NCBI RefSeq assembly: GCF_002269505.1
Contig: NZ_NQKQ01000024.1
Span: forward strand, 1-64,000
From: Pseudomonas fragi
GTDB lineage: Bacteria; Pseudomonadota; Gammaproteobacteria; Pseudomonadales; Pseudomonadaceae
Length of the DNA: 64,000 nt
Reading direction: 5' to 3'
Below the pieces are notes generated by a model. That model ran no database searches. It was not told the origin of the DNA and worked only from the letters and a program-made list of their open reading frames with translations. Below are positions 42,795 to 51,707 of this stretch, piece by piece (the stretch's first letter is position 1; each line of letters starts with the position of its first letter). A program made the translations under genes and the position numbers.

Positions 42795-43262
42795 GTGCGC
42801 CTGCGTTTGATCGCTGTCGGTTCGCGTATGCCCAAGTGGGTGGAAGAAGGCTGGCATGAATATGCCAAGCGTCTGCCATCCGAGCTGGCGCTCGAACTGG
42901 TGGAAATACCGCTCAACACCCGTGGCAAGAATGCTGACGTGGCCCGCTTTATCCGTCAGGAAGGCGAAGCCATGCTGGCCAAGGTCGGCCCGGGCGAGCG
43001 CATCGTCACCCTCGAAGTGCACGGCAAACCGTGGAGTACAGAGCAGCTGGCGGTTGAGCTTGACCGCTGGCGCCTGGATTCGCGCACGGTGAACTTTATG
43101 GTCGGTGGCCCGGAAGGGCTGGCGCCGGAAGTTTGCGCCCGCGCTGACCAGCGCTGGTCGCTGTCGCCATTGACGCTGCCGCACCCGTTGGTGAGGATTC
43201 TGATCGGTGAGCAGTTGTATCGCGCCTGGACAGTGCTGTCCGGGCACCCGTATCACAAATAG
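42795..43262 (+). CDS. rlmH: 23S rRNA (pseudouridine1915-N3)-methyltransferase RlmH
   Basis: SPOUT-class methyltransferase of 155 residues that modifies helix 69 of 23S rRNA on 70S ribosomes. Family marks: MRLRLIAVGSRMPKWVEEG, LEVHGKPWSTEQLA, FMVGGPEGLAPEV (SAM-binding knot) and LPHPLVRILIGEQLYRAW. GTG at 42795 translated as Met. 12 bases before mrdA. Confidence 0.97.
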   Translation: MRLRLIAVGSRMPKWVEEGWHEYAKRLPSELALELVEIPLNTRGKNADVARFIRQEGEAMLAKVGPGERIVTLEVHGKPWSTEQLAVELDRWRLDSRTVNFMVGGPEGLAPEVCARADQRWSLSPLTLPHPLVRILIGEQLYRAWTVLSGHPYHK

Positions 43263-43274
43263 TCAGCGCTCTGA

Positions 43275-45170
43275 ATGACTCAGCCGATCCGCCTTAAAGA
43301 CCACGAGAAAGACGCACGCCTTGTGCGCGGACGAGTCGTGGTCGGTGCGATTGTCGTTGTGGCCCTGATTTGTGTACTGCTCGCGCGGCTTTATTACCTG
43401 CAGGTGGTGCAGTACGACTATCACTCCACCCTGTCAGAAAACAACCGGGTGCATGTGCAGCCGATCCCGCCTACCCGCGGTCTGATTTTTGACCGTAATG
43501 GCGTGGTTATCGCGGACAACCGTCCAAGCTTCAGCCTGAGCATGACCCGCGAGCGCTCCGGCGACTGGCAGCAAGTGCTCGACGTTATTGTTGAAGTACT
43601 GCAACTCACGCCTGAAGATCGCGCCCTGTTCGAAAAGCGCATGAAGCAGGGGCGGCGGCCATTTGAGCCGGTGCCCATTCTGTTTGAGCTCAACGAAGAA
43701 CAGATCGCCCGGATTGCCGTGAACCAGTTCCGCCTGCCCGGCGTTGAAGTGGTTGCGCAGTTGGTACGCCATTACCCGCAGGGTGCGCATTTTGCCCACT
43801 CGGTGGGTTACATGGGGCGGATCAACGAGAAAGAGCTTAAAACCCTCGATCCGGTCAACTACAGCGGCACCCATCACATCGGCAAGACCGGCATCGAGCG
43901 TTTCTACGAAGCCGAGCTGCACGGTCAGGTGGGTTACGAAGAAGTCGAAACCAATGCCCGTGGCCGCGTGTTGCGAGTGCTCAAGCGTACCGATCCGATT
44001 CCTGGCAAAGACATCGTCCTGAGCCTCGATATCAAACTGCAAGAGGCGGCCGAAGAGGCCCTGGCAGGCCGTCGTGGCGCGGTGGTCGCACTCAACCCGA
44101 TGACGGGGGAAGTGCTGGCCATGGTCAGCCAGCCGAGCTTTGACCCCAACCTGTTCGTGACCGGTATCAGCTTCAAGGCCTATGCCGAACTGCGTGATTC
44201 GATTGATCGGCCATTGTTCAACCGCATCCTGCGCGGCCTTTATCCACCGGGTTCGACGATCAAGCCCGCGGTGGCGATTGCTGGCCTGGACAGCGGCGTG
44301 ATCACCGGCTCGTCGCGGGTTTACGACCCCGGCTATTACCAGTTGCCCAATTACGATCACAAATACCGTAACTGGAACCGCACCGGTGATGGCTACGTCG
44401 ATCTGGATACCGCAATTATGCGTTCCAACGACACCTATTTTTATGACCTGGCCCACAAGCTGGGCATTGACCGCCTGTCGAGCTACATGAACCAGTTCGG
44501 TATCGGCCGCAAGGTCTCGCTGGACATGTTCGAAGAGTCCGCCGGGCTGATGCCGTCCCGCGAGTGGAAACGCGCCACCCGGCGCCAGGCCTGGTTCCCG
44601 GGCGAAACACTGATCCTGGGTATCGGCCAGGGTTATATGCAGTCCACACCCCTGCAACTGGCCCAGGCCACCGCGTTGATTGCCAGCAAAGGCAAGTGGA
44701 TCCGTCCGCACCTGGCCAAGACCATCGAGGGCGTGCCGCCGGTGGACCCGGACCCGGTGCCGGATATCGTCCTGCGTGATCCGTCCAACTGGGCCAAGGT
44801 CAACCACGGCATGCAGCAAGTGGTGCATGGCGCCCGCGGCACGGCGCGGGTGGCGGGCGTTGGCGCGCAATACCTGATTGCCGGCAAAAGCGGTACGGCG
44901 CAGGTGGTTGCGATCAAGCAGGGTGAGAAATACGACCGCTCCAAGGTTCAGGAACGCCACCGCGACCACGCCCTGTTTGTCGGTTTTGCCCCGGCCAACA
45001 ACCCGCAGATTACGGTCTCGGTGATGATTGAAAACGGCGAAGCCGGTAGCCGCGTAGCCTCGCCAGTGGTGCGCAAGGTCATGGACGCCTGGTTGCTGGG
45101 TGAAGACGGCAAACTCAAACCCGAGTACGGCGGCCCCGTAAAGGCAGAGGTTACGGCCAATGATGAGTAA
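43275..45170 (+). CDS. mrdA: Peptidoglycan transpeptidase PBP2
   Basis: Elongasome transpeptidase of 631 residues. A single N-terminal membrane helix (about 22-45), pedestal domain, and C-terminal transpeptidase with the nucleophile Ser in PPGSTIKPA (about residue 326), SxN in the MRSNDTYF segment, and KSGTAQV. Partner RodA follows with a short overlap, as in the family operon. Confidence 0.97.
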   Translation: MTQPIRLKDHEKDARLVRGRVVVGAIVVVALICVLLARLYYLQVVQYDYHSTLSENNRVHVQPIPPTRGLIFDRNGVVIADNRPSFSLSMTRERSGDWQQVLDVIVEVLQLTPEDRALFEKRMKQGRRPFEPVPILFELNEEQIARIAVNQFRLPGVEVVAQLVRHYPQGAHFAHSVGYMGRINEKELKTLDPVNYSGTHHIGKTGIERFYEAELHGQVGYEEVETNARGRVLRVLKRTDPIPGKDIVLSLDIKLQEAAEEALAGRRGAVVALNPMTGEVLAMVSQPSFDPNLFVTGISFKAYAELRDSIDRPLFNRILRGLYPPGSTIKPAVAIAGLDSGVITGSSRVYDPGYYQLPNYDHKYRNWNRTGDGYVDLDTAIMRSNDTYFYDLAHKLGIDRLSSYMNQFGIGRKVSLDMFEESAGLMPSREWKRATRRQAWFPGETLILGIGQGYMQSTPLQLAQATALIASKGKWIRPHLAKTIEGVPPVDPDPVPDIVLRDPSNWAKVNHGMQQVVHGARGTARVAGVGAQYLIAGKSGTAQVVAIKQGEKYDRSKVQERHRDHALFVGFAPANNPQITVSVMIENGEAGSRVASPVVRKVMDAWLLGEDGKLKPEYGGPVKAEVTANDE

Positions 45171-46305
45171 TTTTGACCGCATCCTCTCCAGTGAGGACGT
45201 GATGCGTCGACGTGCCACGCTGCTGCAGCGTCTGCATATCGATGGCCCGCTACTGATCCTGTTGCTCACCCTGGCCGCCGGCAGCCTGTTCGTGCTGTAT
45301 TCGGCCAGCGGCAAAAGCTGGGACTTGCTGAGCAAACAGGCAACGTCGTTCGGCATCGGGCTGGTATCAATGTTTGTCATCGCTCAGCTGGAGCCGCGAT
45401 TTATGGCGCGCTGGGTACCGGTCGGCTATCTGATCGGGGTGATGTTGCTGGTGGTGGTGGATGTCATGGGTCACAACGCCATGGGTGCCACACGCTGGAT
45501 CAATATTCCGGGGGTGATCCGCTTTCAGCCCTCCGAGTTCATGAAAATCCTGATGCCGGCGACCATCGCCTGGTACCTGTCCAAGCGCACCTTGCCGCCG
45601 CAACTCAAGCATGTGGCGGTCAGTCTGATGCTCATCGGGGTGCCTTTTGCCCTGATTGTGCGCCAGCCTGACCTGGGCACGGCCCTGCTGGTACTGGCGG
45701 GTGGTGCGTTTGTATTGTTCATGGGCGGGCTGCGCTGGCGCTGGATCCTCAGCGTGCTGGCAGCGACGGTGCCTGTGGCGGTGGCCATGTGGATCTTCGT
45801 GATGCATGACTATCAGAAGCAGCGCGTGCTGACCTTCCTTGACCCTGAAAGCGACCCGCTGGGCACTGGCTGGAACATCATCCAGTCCAAGGCCGCCATC
45901 GGCTCGGGCGGGGTGTTCGGCAAGGGCTGGCTGCTGGGCACCCAGTCGCACCTGGACTTCCTGCCTGAAAGCCATACCGACTTCATTATCGCGGTGATGG
46001 GCGAAGAGTTCGGCCTGGTCGGCATTTGCGCGCTGCTGCTGATTTATCTGCTGTTGATTGGTCGTGGCCTGGTGATCACTGCCCAGGCCCAGACCCTGTT
46101 CGGCAAATTGCTGGCAGGCAGCCTGACCATGACGTTTTTTGTTTATGTTTTCGTCAACATCGGTATGGTCAGTGGCCTTCTGCCGGTGGTGGGCGTGCCA
46201 TTGCCATTTATCAGTTACGGCGGCACTTCGCTCGTGACGCTGTTATCAGCGTTTGGGGTTTTGATGTCGATTCACACACATCGCAAGTGGATCGCACAAG
46301 TTTGA
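45160..46305 (+). CDS. rodA: Peptidoglycan glycosyltransferase RodA
   Basis: SEDS-family polymerase of 381 residues with about ten membrane helices. Seen: WINIPGVIRFQPSEFMKI, RQPDLGTALLVLAGG, ESHTDFIIAVMGEEFGLVG (the family's QSHTDFI-type segment) and PLPFISYGGTSLV. The ATG at 45160 (or 45163) lies inside the end of mrdA, so the two are coupled. Confidence 0.97.
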   Translation: MMSNFDRILSSEDVMRRRATLLQRLHIDGPLLILLLTLAAGSLFVLYSASGKSWDLLSKQATSFGIGLVSMFVIAQLEPRFMARWVPVGYLIGVMLLVVVDVMGHNAMGATRWINIPGVIRFQPSEFMKILMPATIAWYLSKRTLPPQLKHVAVSLMLIGVPFALIVRQPDLGTALLVLAGGAFVLFMGGLRWRWILSVLAATVPVAVAMWIFVMHDYQKQRVLTFLDPESDPLGTGWNIIQSKAAIGSGGVFGKGWLLGTQSHLDFLPESHTDFIIAVMGEEFGLVGICALLLIYLLLIGRGLVITAQAQTLFGKLLAGSLTMTFFVYVFVNIGMVSGLLPVVGVPLPFISYGGTSLVTLLSAFGVLMSIHTHRKWIAQV

Positions 46306-46322
46306 TTAAGGTGAATTATTCA

Positions 46323-47333
46323 ATGCAAGCAATGCGTGGCTGGGCCGCTCGATACGCGTCGTGGGTGGGCCTGCTGGGTCTGTTCGGGAGCGCACAGGGT
46401 GCGCTGGCCGGTGACTACGAAGGCTCGCCCCAGGTGGCTGAGTTCGTAGGCGAAATGACCCGTGATTACGGATTTGCCGGCGAGCAGCTGATGGGGGTGT
46501 TCCGCGAAGCCGAGCGCAAGCAGAGCATCCTCGACGCCATTTCGCGCCCCGCCGAACGGGTCAAGCAGTGGAAAGAATACGGTCCGATGTTCTTGACCGA
46601 CGCCCGCGTCGCCCGCGGTGTCGATTTTTGGCGTGAGCACGAAGCCGTACTGGCCCGCGCCGAGCAGGAATATGGCGTTCCGGCTCAGGTCATTGTGTCG
46701 ATTATCGGCGTCGAGACCTTTTATGGCCGTAACACCGGCAATTATCGGGTGATCGATGCGCTGTCGACTCTGGGGTTCGATTACCCGCCGCGCGCCGAGT
46801 TTTTCCGTAAGGAACTGCGTGAGTTCCTGTTGCTGACCCGCGAAGAGCAGGTCGACCCGCTGACCCTCAAGGGCTCCTATGCCGGGGCGATGGGGCTGCC
46901 GCAGTTCATGCCCAGCAGCTTTCGCGCCTATGCCGTGGACTTTGACGGTGATGGCCATATCAATATCTGGAGCAATCCGGACGATGCCATCGGCAGCGTT
47001 GCCAGCTACTTCAAACGTCACGGCTGGGTAGCCGGTGAGCCGGTGGTGATTCGCGCCGACGTGACCGGCGATCGCGCCGATGAAGGCCTGACCCAGGGCA
47101 TTGAGCCGGTCAAGACCGTCGGGGAGTTGCGAGCGCTGGGCTGGTCGAGTCATGATGCGCTGCGCGACGATATGCCGGTCACGGCGTTCCGTCTTGAAGG
47201 CGCCGACGGCCCTGAATACTGGATGGGCCTGAAGAATTTTTATGCGATCACACGCTATAACCGCAGCGTGATGTACGCCATGGCAGTGCACCAACTGTCC
47301 GACCTGCTGGTTCAAGCACGGGGCAACAAGTAA
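46323..47333 (+). CDS. mltB: Lytic murein transglycosylase B (SltB1-like)
   Basis: Cleaves the glycan backbone to give 1,6-anhydro-muropeptides, 336 residues. Signal peptide ending GALA (about 1-29) with no lipobox, so the protein is likely soluble periplasmic. Catalytic Glu is residue 131 in SIIGVETFYGRNTG; GSYAGAMGLPQFMPSSFRAYAVDFDGDG (part) forms the substrate groove. The start is ATG 46323 behind AAGGTG; nine residues fewer is possible. Its stop overlaps the rlpA start. Confidence 0.95.
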   Translation: MQAMRGWAARYASWVGLLGLFGSAQGALAGDYEGSPQVAEFVGEMTRDYGFAGEQLMGVFREAERKQSILDAISRPAERVKQWKEYGPMFLTDARVARGVDFWREHEAVLARAEQEYGVPAQVIVSIIGVETFYGRNTGNYRVIDALSTLGFDYPPRAEFFRKELREFLLLTREEQVDPLTLKGSYAGAMGLPQFMPSSFRAYAVDFDGDGHINIWSNPDDAIGSVASYFKRHGWVAGEPVVIRADVTGDRADEGLTQGIEPVKTVGELRALGWSSHDALRDDMPVTAFRLEGADGPEYWMGLKNFYAITRYNRSVMYAMAVHQLSDLLVQARGNK

Positions 47334-48319
47334 TGCCGTTTCTAGCGATCCGCACACCTTTGAAACTCGCTGCCTGCGCCGCTATTGCGCTGCTGGTGGT
47401 GAGCTGTTCGAGCAGCCGCACGCCGCCACAAACGTCGGCGGGCGTCACCTCCAAGCCGGGCCTGGACATCAACCGCGCGCACAAGGACGGCGCGCCGTGG
47501 TGGGACGTCGACGTGTCGCGCATCCCTGATGCCACGCCGACCCTGCACACCGGCGCGTACAAGGCCGCGCCGTACTCGGTGCTGGGCAAGACCTACTTCC
47601 CGCTGCAAGAGTCCAAGACCTATGTGGCGTCGGGCACGGCGTCCTGGTACGGCACCAAGTTTCATGGTCAAAACACCGCCAACGGCGAAGTGTATGACCT
47701 GTACGGCATGAGTGCGGCCCACAAGACCCTGCCTTTGCCCAGCTACGTCAAGGTGACCAACCTCGATAACGGCAAGGCCGTGATCCTGCGCGTCAACGAC
47801 CGTGGTCCTTTTTATTCGGACCGCATCATCGACTTGTCCTACGCCGCTGCCAAAAAGCTCGGCTATGCCGAAACCGGTACGGCCCGGGTCAAGGTTGAGG
47901 GTATTGACCCGCAAGCCTGGTGGGCGCAGCGTGGTCGCCCTGCGCCGCTGATGCTCAACGAGCCGAAAATGGCCCAGAACACTGCACCGACCGTGTCCAC
48001 CGGCAAGGTTGAGCAATGGACACCGCCCGCGCAGCAGCATGCTGCCGATGTGGTCCCGGTCACCCCGATGGCCAAGGGCCAGGGCACCTATCTTCAGGTG
48101 GGTGCATTTGCCAATCCGGACGCTGCCGAGTTGCTTCGCTCCAAACTCAGTGGCATGGTCAGCACCCCAGTGTTTATCAGCTCGATTGTGCGCAATCAGC
48201 AAACCTTGCACCGTGTGCGCATGGGGCCAATAGCCTCGGCGGGTGAGGTGGCACAAACGCAAAACAGCGTGCGCCTGGCCAATCTGGGCCAGCCGAGCGT
48301 TGTGACGTCGGATCAGTAA
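47333..48319 (+). CDS. rlpA: Septal ring lytic transglycosylase RlpA
   Basis: Outer-membrane lipoprotein of 328 residues that cuts naked glycan strands at the septum. Signal peptide with lipobox (LLVVSC, Cys25), double-psi beta-barrel domain (about 95-190; ASGTASWYGTKFHGQNTANGE part, TNLDNGKAVILRVNDRGPF part) and C-terminal SPOR domain (about 240-325; YLQVGAFANPDAAELL). It follows mltB directly. Confidence 0.96.
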   Translation: MPFLAIRTPLKLAACAAIALLVVSCSSSRTPPQTSAGVTSKPGLDINRAHKDGAPWWDVDVSRIPDATPTLHTGAYKAAPYSVLGKTYFPLQESKTYVASGTASWYGTKFHGQNTANGEVYDLYGMSAAHKTLPLPSYVKVTNLDNGKAVILRVNDRGPFYSDRIIDLSYAAAKKLGYAETGTARVKVEGIDPQAWWAQRGRPAPLMLNEPKMAQNTAPTVSTGKVEQWTPPAQQHAADVVPVTPMAKGQGTYLQVGAFANPDAAELLRSKLSGMVSTPVFISSIVRNQQTLHRVRMGPIASAGEVAQTQNSVRLANLGQPSVVTSDQ

Positions 48320-48333
48320 CACCGATCAAAGCG

Positions 48334-48443
48334 TTGGTCCCCGGGGAACCGGGGCCCAAACGCAGTTGCAGAGGTCAAGAATAAAAGCCCTTCCAGGGGC
48401 CGGGACTGCAACTGAATACGCGGCAGTCAGTCAAAAGACTGCC
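48334..48443 (+). other. Structured spacer between rlpA and dacC: three inverted repeats
   Basis: First GGTCCCCGG/CCGGGGCC near 48334-48358, likely an rlpA terminator without a T-run. Then CAGTTGCAG at 48363-48371 with CTGCAACTG at 48406-48414, enclosing a small CCC/GGGG stem. Last GGCAGTC at 48422-48428 with GACTGCC at 48437-48443. Confidence 0.6.
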
Positions 48444-48495
48444 TGTACAGTTTTGCCCGCGAGGGTAAGTTTCCATTAACAACTTCGAGAGACGG

Positions 48496-49653
48496 ATGAA
48501 CATCACCACCTTTGCCAAACGCCTGTGCCTGCTAGTACCGCTGATCGTCACTCCTGCCGCCTGGGCAGTCGAGATGATGCCGTCGCCACCACAACTTGCA
48601 GCCAAGTCCTATGTTCTGATGGATGCCAGCAGCGGTAACGTGCTGGTCGAGAACAACGGCGACCAGCGTCTGCCGCCAGCCAGCCTGACCAAGCTGATGA
48701 CCGCTTACATCGCGACTCTGGAAATCCGTCGTGGCCAGATCGGCGAAAACGATCCGGTAACCGTCAGCGAAAACGCATGGCGCACCGGTGGTTCGCGGAT
48801 GTTCATCAAGGTCGGCACCCAGGTGTCGGTCAGCGACCTGTTGCACGGCATCATCATTCAGTCGGGTAACGACGCCAGCGTCGCCCTGTCCGAGCACATT
48901 GCCGGCAGCGAAGACGCTTTTGCCGACATGATGAACAAGACTGCCGGCGACCTGGGCATGTCCAACAGCCACTTCATGAACCCGACCGGTCTGCCGAACC
49001 CAGAGCATTACTCCTCGGCTCACGACATGTCGTTGCTGGCTCGCGCCATCATCCACGAAGACCCGACTCACTACGCGATCTACTCGCAGAAAGAGTTCTT
49101 CTGGAACGGTATCAAGCAGCCTAACCGCAACCTGTTGCTGTGGCGTGACAAGACCGTTGACGGTCTGAAAACGGGTCACACCGACGAAGCCGGCTACTGC
49201 ATGGTGTCTTCGGCTGTACGTGATGGCATGCGCCTGATCGCCGTAGTGTTCGGCACCAACAGCGAAGCGGCCCGTGCTGCCGAGACCCAGAAGCTGCTGA
49301 CCTACGGTTTCCGTTTCTTCGAAACTCAGACCTTCTATCAGAAGGGCACCGAGCTGGCTCAGGCCCCGGTCTGGAAAGGCACCACCAACCAGGTCAAGGC
49401 TGGCCTGGCTGATGACCTGACCATGACCCTGCCTAAAGGCCAACTGAAAAAGCTGGCTGCAAGCATGACCATGAACCCGCAACTGATGGCTCCTATCGCC
49501 AAAGGCGATGTGATCGGCAAGGTTGAGGTCAAACTCGACGACAAGGTTGTGCACAGTGCTGACTTGATCGCCCTTGAGCCCGTTGAGGAAGGTGGTATTT
49601 TCCGACGCGTTTGGGACAGCATCCGTCTATTCTTCTACGGTCTGTTCAACTAA
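48496..49653 (+). CDS. dacC: D-alanyl-D-alanine carboxypeptidase (PBP5/6 type)
   Basis: Trims pentapeptides in the periplasm; 385 residues. Signal peptide to about residue 24 (TPAAWAVE), SxxK serine Ser63 in PASLTKLM, SGN in IQSGNDASVAL, and KTGHTDEAGYC. The C-terminal domain (about 275-355) and an amphipathic anchor at the end (RRVWDSIRLFFYGLF) hold it to the membrane. It has its own spacer, separate from rlpA. Confidence 0.97.
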   Translation: MNITTFAKRLCLLVPLIVTPAAWAVEMMPSPPQLAAKSYVLMDASSGNVLVENNGDQRLPPASLTKLMTAYIATLEIRRGQIGENDPVTVSENAWRTGGSRMFIKVGTQVSVSDLLHGIIIQSGNDASVALSEHIAGSEDAFADMMNKTAGDLGMSNSHFMNPTGLPNPEHYSSAHDMSLLARAIIHEDPTHYAIYSQKEFFWNGIKQPNRNLLLWRDKTVDGLKTGHTDEAGYCMVSSAVRDGMRLIAVVFGTNSEAARAAETQKLLTYGFRFFETQTFYQKGTELAQAPVWKGTTNQVKAGLADDLTMTLPKGQLKKLAASMTMNPQLMAPIAKGDVIGKVEVKLDDKVVHSADLIALEPVEEGGIFRRVWDSIRLFFYGLFN

Positions 49654-49732
49654 TAGCACCCACCTGCATGGCCCCGCGCTTACACGGCGTGGGGTTATCT
49701 CTGTAGCTCAAGGCTTACGAGGCCAATACGCC

Positions 49733-50008
49733 ATGACCGATACCGAAGTAAAGGCGCCAAAGATCGAATTCCCCAACGTGGATTACCCGGTTAAGGTGAT
49801 CAGCGACACGGGTGTGGGCAACAAGGACAAGATCATCGACATCGTCAAGAAACACGCGACGGTCAACGATGATCGTGTCGACGAGCGCCAGAGCACCAAC
49901 GGCAAGTACACGACGATCCAGCTGCATATCGTGGCAACCGATCAGGATCAGCTCTACAACATCAACAGCGAATTGCGAGCCACCGGCTTCGTACATATGG
50001 TGTTGTGA
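49733..50008 (+). CDS. ybeD: DUF493/YbeD family protein
   Basis: Small ACT-like protein of 91 residues; the sequence (IEFPNVDYPVKVISDTG, LYNINSELRATGFVHMVL) is the YbeD family. It often stands before lipB, and its stop overlaps the lipB start (TGATG). Family role is unclear; allosteric binding has been proposed from its fold. ATG chosen at 49733; the frame is open to 49574 without conservation. Confidence 0.95.
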   Translation: MTDTEVKAPKIEFPNVDYPVKVISDTGVGNKDKIIDIVKKHATVNDDRVDERQSTNGKYTTIQLHIVATDQDQLYNINSELRATGFVHMVL

Positions 50009-50661
50009 TGTCACAGGTCTTGGGTATTCGTGAGCTGGGTGTGCTTGATTACGAGCGCACCTGGTTGGCGATGCAGCGATTCACCGATGAGCGCAAGCTG
50101 GTTCCGGACACGCAAGACGAAGTCTGGCTGGTGCAGCATCCGCCGGTGTTTACCCAAGGTCAGGCAGGCAAGGCCGAGCATCTGCTGCTGCCTGGGGATA
50201 TCCCGGTGGTCAAGTCGGATCGCGGTGGTCAGGTGACCTATCACGGCCCAGGCCAATTGGTTGCCTACCTGATGCTCGACGTGCGCCGGCTGGGCTATGG
50301 CGTGCGTGAGCTGGTCACGCGGATGGAACAGTGCCTGATCGACCTGCTCGCCAGCTATGGCGTAAGCGCTGCAGCCAAGGCCGATGCGCCGGGGGTGTAT
50401 GTCGATGGCGCGAAAATCGCCTCATTGGGCCTGCGGATCCGCAATGGCTGCTCCTTCCACGGTCTGGCCCTGAATGTGGACATGGACCTGGAACCGTTTC
50501 GACGGATTAACCCCTGTGGCTATGCGGGGCTGGCGATGACCCAGCTGCGTGACCATGCAGGGCCGATTGAATTTGCCGAGGTAGGTGCCCGGCTGCGCTC
50601 GCAGCTCGTCAAACACCTCGACTATGCTGAGCAGACGACCCTGACGGGCGGAATCGATTGA
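50008..50661 (+). CDS. lipB: Octanoyl-[ACP]:protein octanoyltransferase
   Basis: Transfers octanoate to lipoyl domains, 217 residues. Catalytic pair: Lys in GAKIASLGLRIRNGC (part) and Cys in RINPCGYAGL. HPPVFTQG and SDRGGQVTYHGPGQLVAY are the other LipB motifs. ATG at 50008; a GTG three bases upstream is possible. lipA follows one base after its stop. Confidence 0.97.
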   Translation: MSQVLGIRELGVLDYERTWLAMQRFTDERKLVPDTQDEVWLVQHPPVFTQGQAGKAEHLLLPGDIPVVKSDRGGQVTYHGPGQLVAYLMLDVRRLGYGVRELVTRMEQCLIDLLASYGVSAAAKADAPGVYVDGAKIASLGLRIRNGCSFHGLALNVDMDLEPFRRINPCGYAGLAMTQLRDHAGPIEFAEVGARLRSQLVKHLDYAEQTTLTGGID

Positions 50662-50662
50662 T

Positions 50663-51703
50663 ATGACTACTGCGCAAGACGCTGTTCAAACCCTGATCCC
50701 AACGCTGGATATCTCAGAACGTGCAGCCCGCGCCAGCGAGGCCCGTTCCAAGGTTGAGACCGGCGTCAAGTTGCGCGGTGCCGAGAAGGTTGCGCGTATC
50801 CCGGTAAAGATCATTCCGACCACCGAACTGCCGAAGAAGCCTGACTGGATTCGCGTGCGTATTCCGGTATCTCCGGAGGTCGACCGCATCAAGTCCCTGC
50901 TGCGCAAGCACAAACTGCACAGTGTGTGCGAAGAAGCTTCGTGCCCGAACCTTGGCGAGTGCTTCTCGGGCGGTACCGCGACCTTCATGATCATGGGCGA
51001 CATCTGCACCCGTCGTTGCCCGTTCTGTGACGTGGGCCACGGCCGACCGAAGCCACTGGACACCAATGAGCCGCAAAGTCTGGCGATTGCCATTGCTGAC
51101 CTGCGTTTGAAGTATGTGGTGATCACCTCGGTAGACCGCGATGACCTGCGTGACGGCGGTGCCCAGCACTTTGCCGACTGCATCCGCGAGATCCGCAAGC
51201 TATCGCCGGGCGTACTGCTCGAGACCCTGGTTCCGGACTACCGTGGCCGCATGGACGTAGCGCTGGAAATCACCGCAGCCGAGCCGCCTGACGTGTTCAA
51301 CCACAACCTCGAAACCGTTCCGCGTCTGTACAAGGCTGCGCGTCCGGGCTCCGATTACCAGTGGTCGCTGACTCTGCTGCAACGCTTCAAGCAGATGATG
51401 CCGCACATTCCAACCAAATCCGGCTTGATGCTGGGCCTTGGCGAAACGGACGACGAAGTGATCGAAGTGATGAAGCGCATGCGCGAACATGACATCGACA
51501 TGCTGACCTTGGGCCAGTACTTGCAGCCATCGCGCAACCATTTGCCGGTACAGCGTTTCGTGCACCCGGACGTTTTTGCCTGGTTCGCCGAAGAAGGCTA
51601 CAAGATGGGCTTCAAAAACGTGGCATCCGGTCCTCTGGTACGTTCTTCGTACCACGCTGATGAACAAGCCAAGCTGGTCAAATCCATGCTGGTGAGTGCC
51701 TGA
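50663..51703 (+). CDS. lipA: Lipoyl synthase
   Basis: Radical SAM enzyme of 346 residues that inserts two sulfurs into octanoyl domains. It has both iron-sulfur sites: the auxiliary cluster motif CEEASCPNLGEC and the radical SAM motif CTRRCPFCDVG; the C-terminal RSSYHAD holds the family Ser ligand. Forms the lipoate pathway with LipB. Confidence 0.98.
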   Translation: MTTAQDAVQTLIPTLDISERAARASEARSKVETGVKLRGAEKVARIPVKIIPTTELPKKPDWIRVRIPVSPEVDRIKSLLRKHKLHSVCEEASCPNLGECFSGGTATFMIMGDICTRRCPFCDVGHGRPKPLDTNEPQSLAIAIADLRLKYVVITSVDRDDLRDGGAQHFADCIREIRKLSPGVLLETLVPDYRGRMDVALEITAAEPPDVFNHNLETVPRLYKAARPGSDYQWSLTLLQRFKQMMPHIPTKSGLMLGLGETDDEVIEVMKRMREHDIDMLTLGQYLQPSRNHLPVQRFVHPDVFAWFAEEGYKMGFKNVASGPLVRSSYHADEQAKLVKSMLVSA

Positions 51704-51707
51704 CCCC

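Noticed and set aside
43434..45380. Minus-strand open frame (648 codons) opposite mrdA
   Set aside because: Antisense of PBP2, low-complexity composition and no family resemblance.
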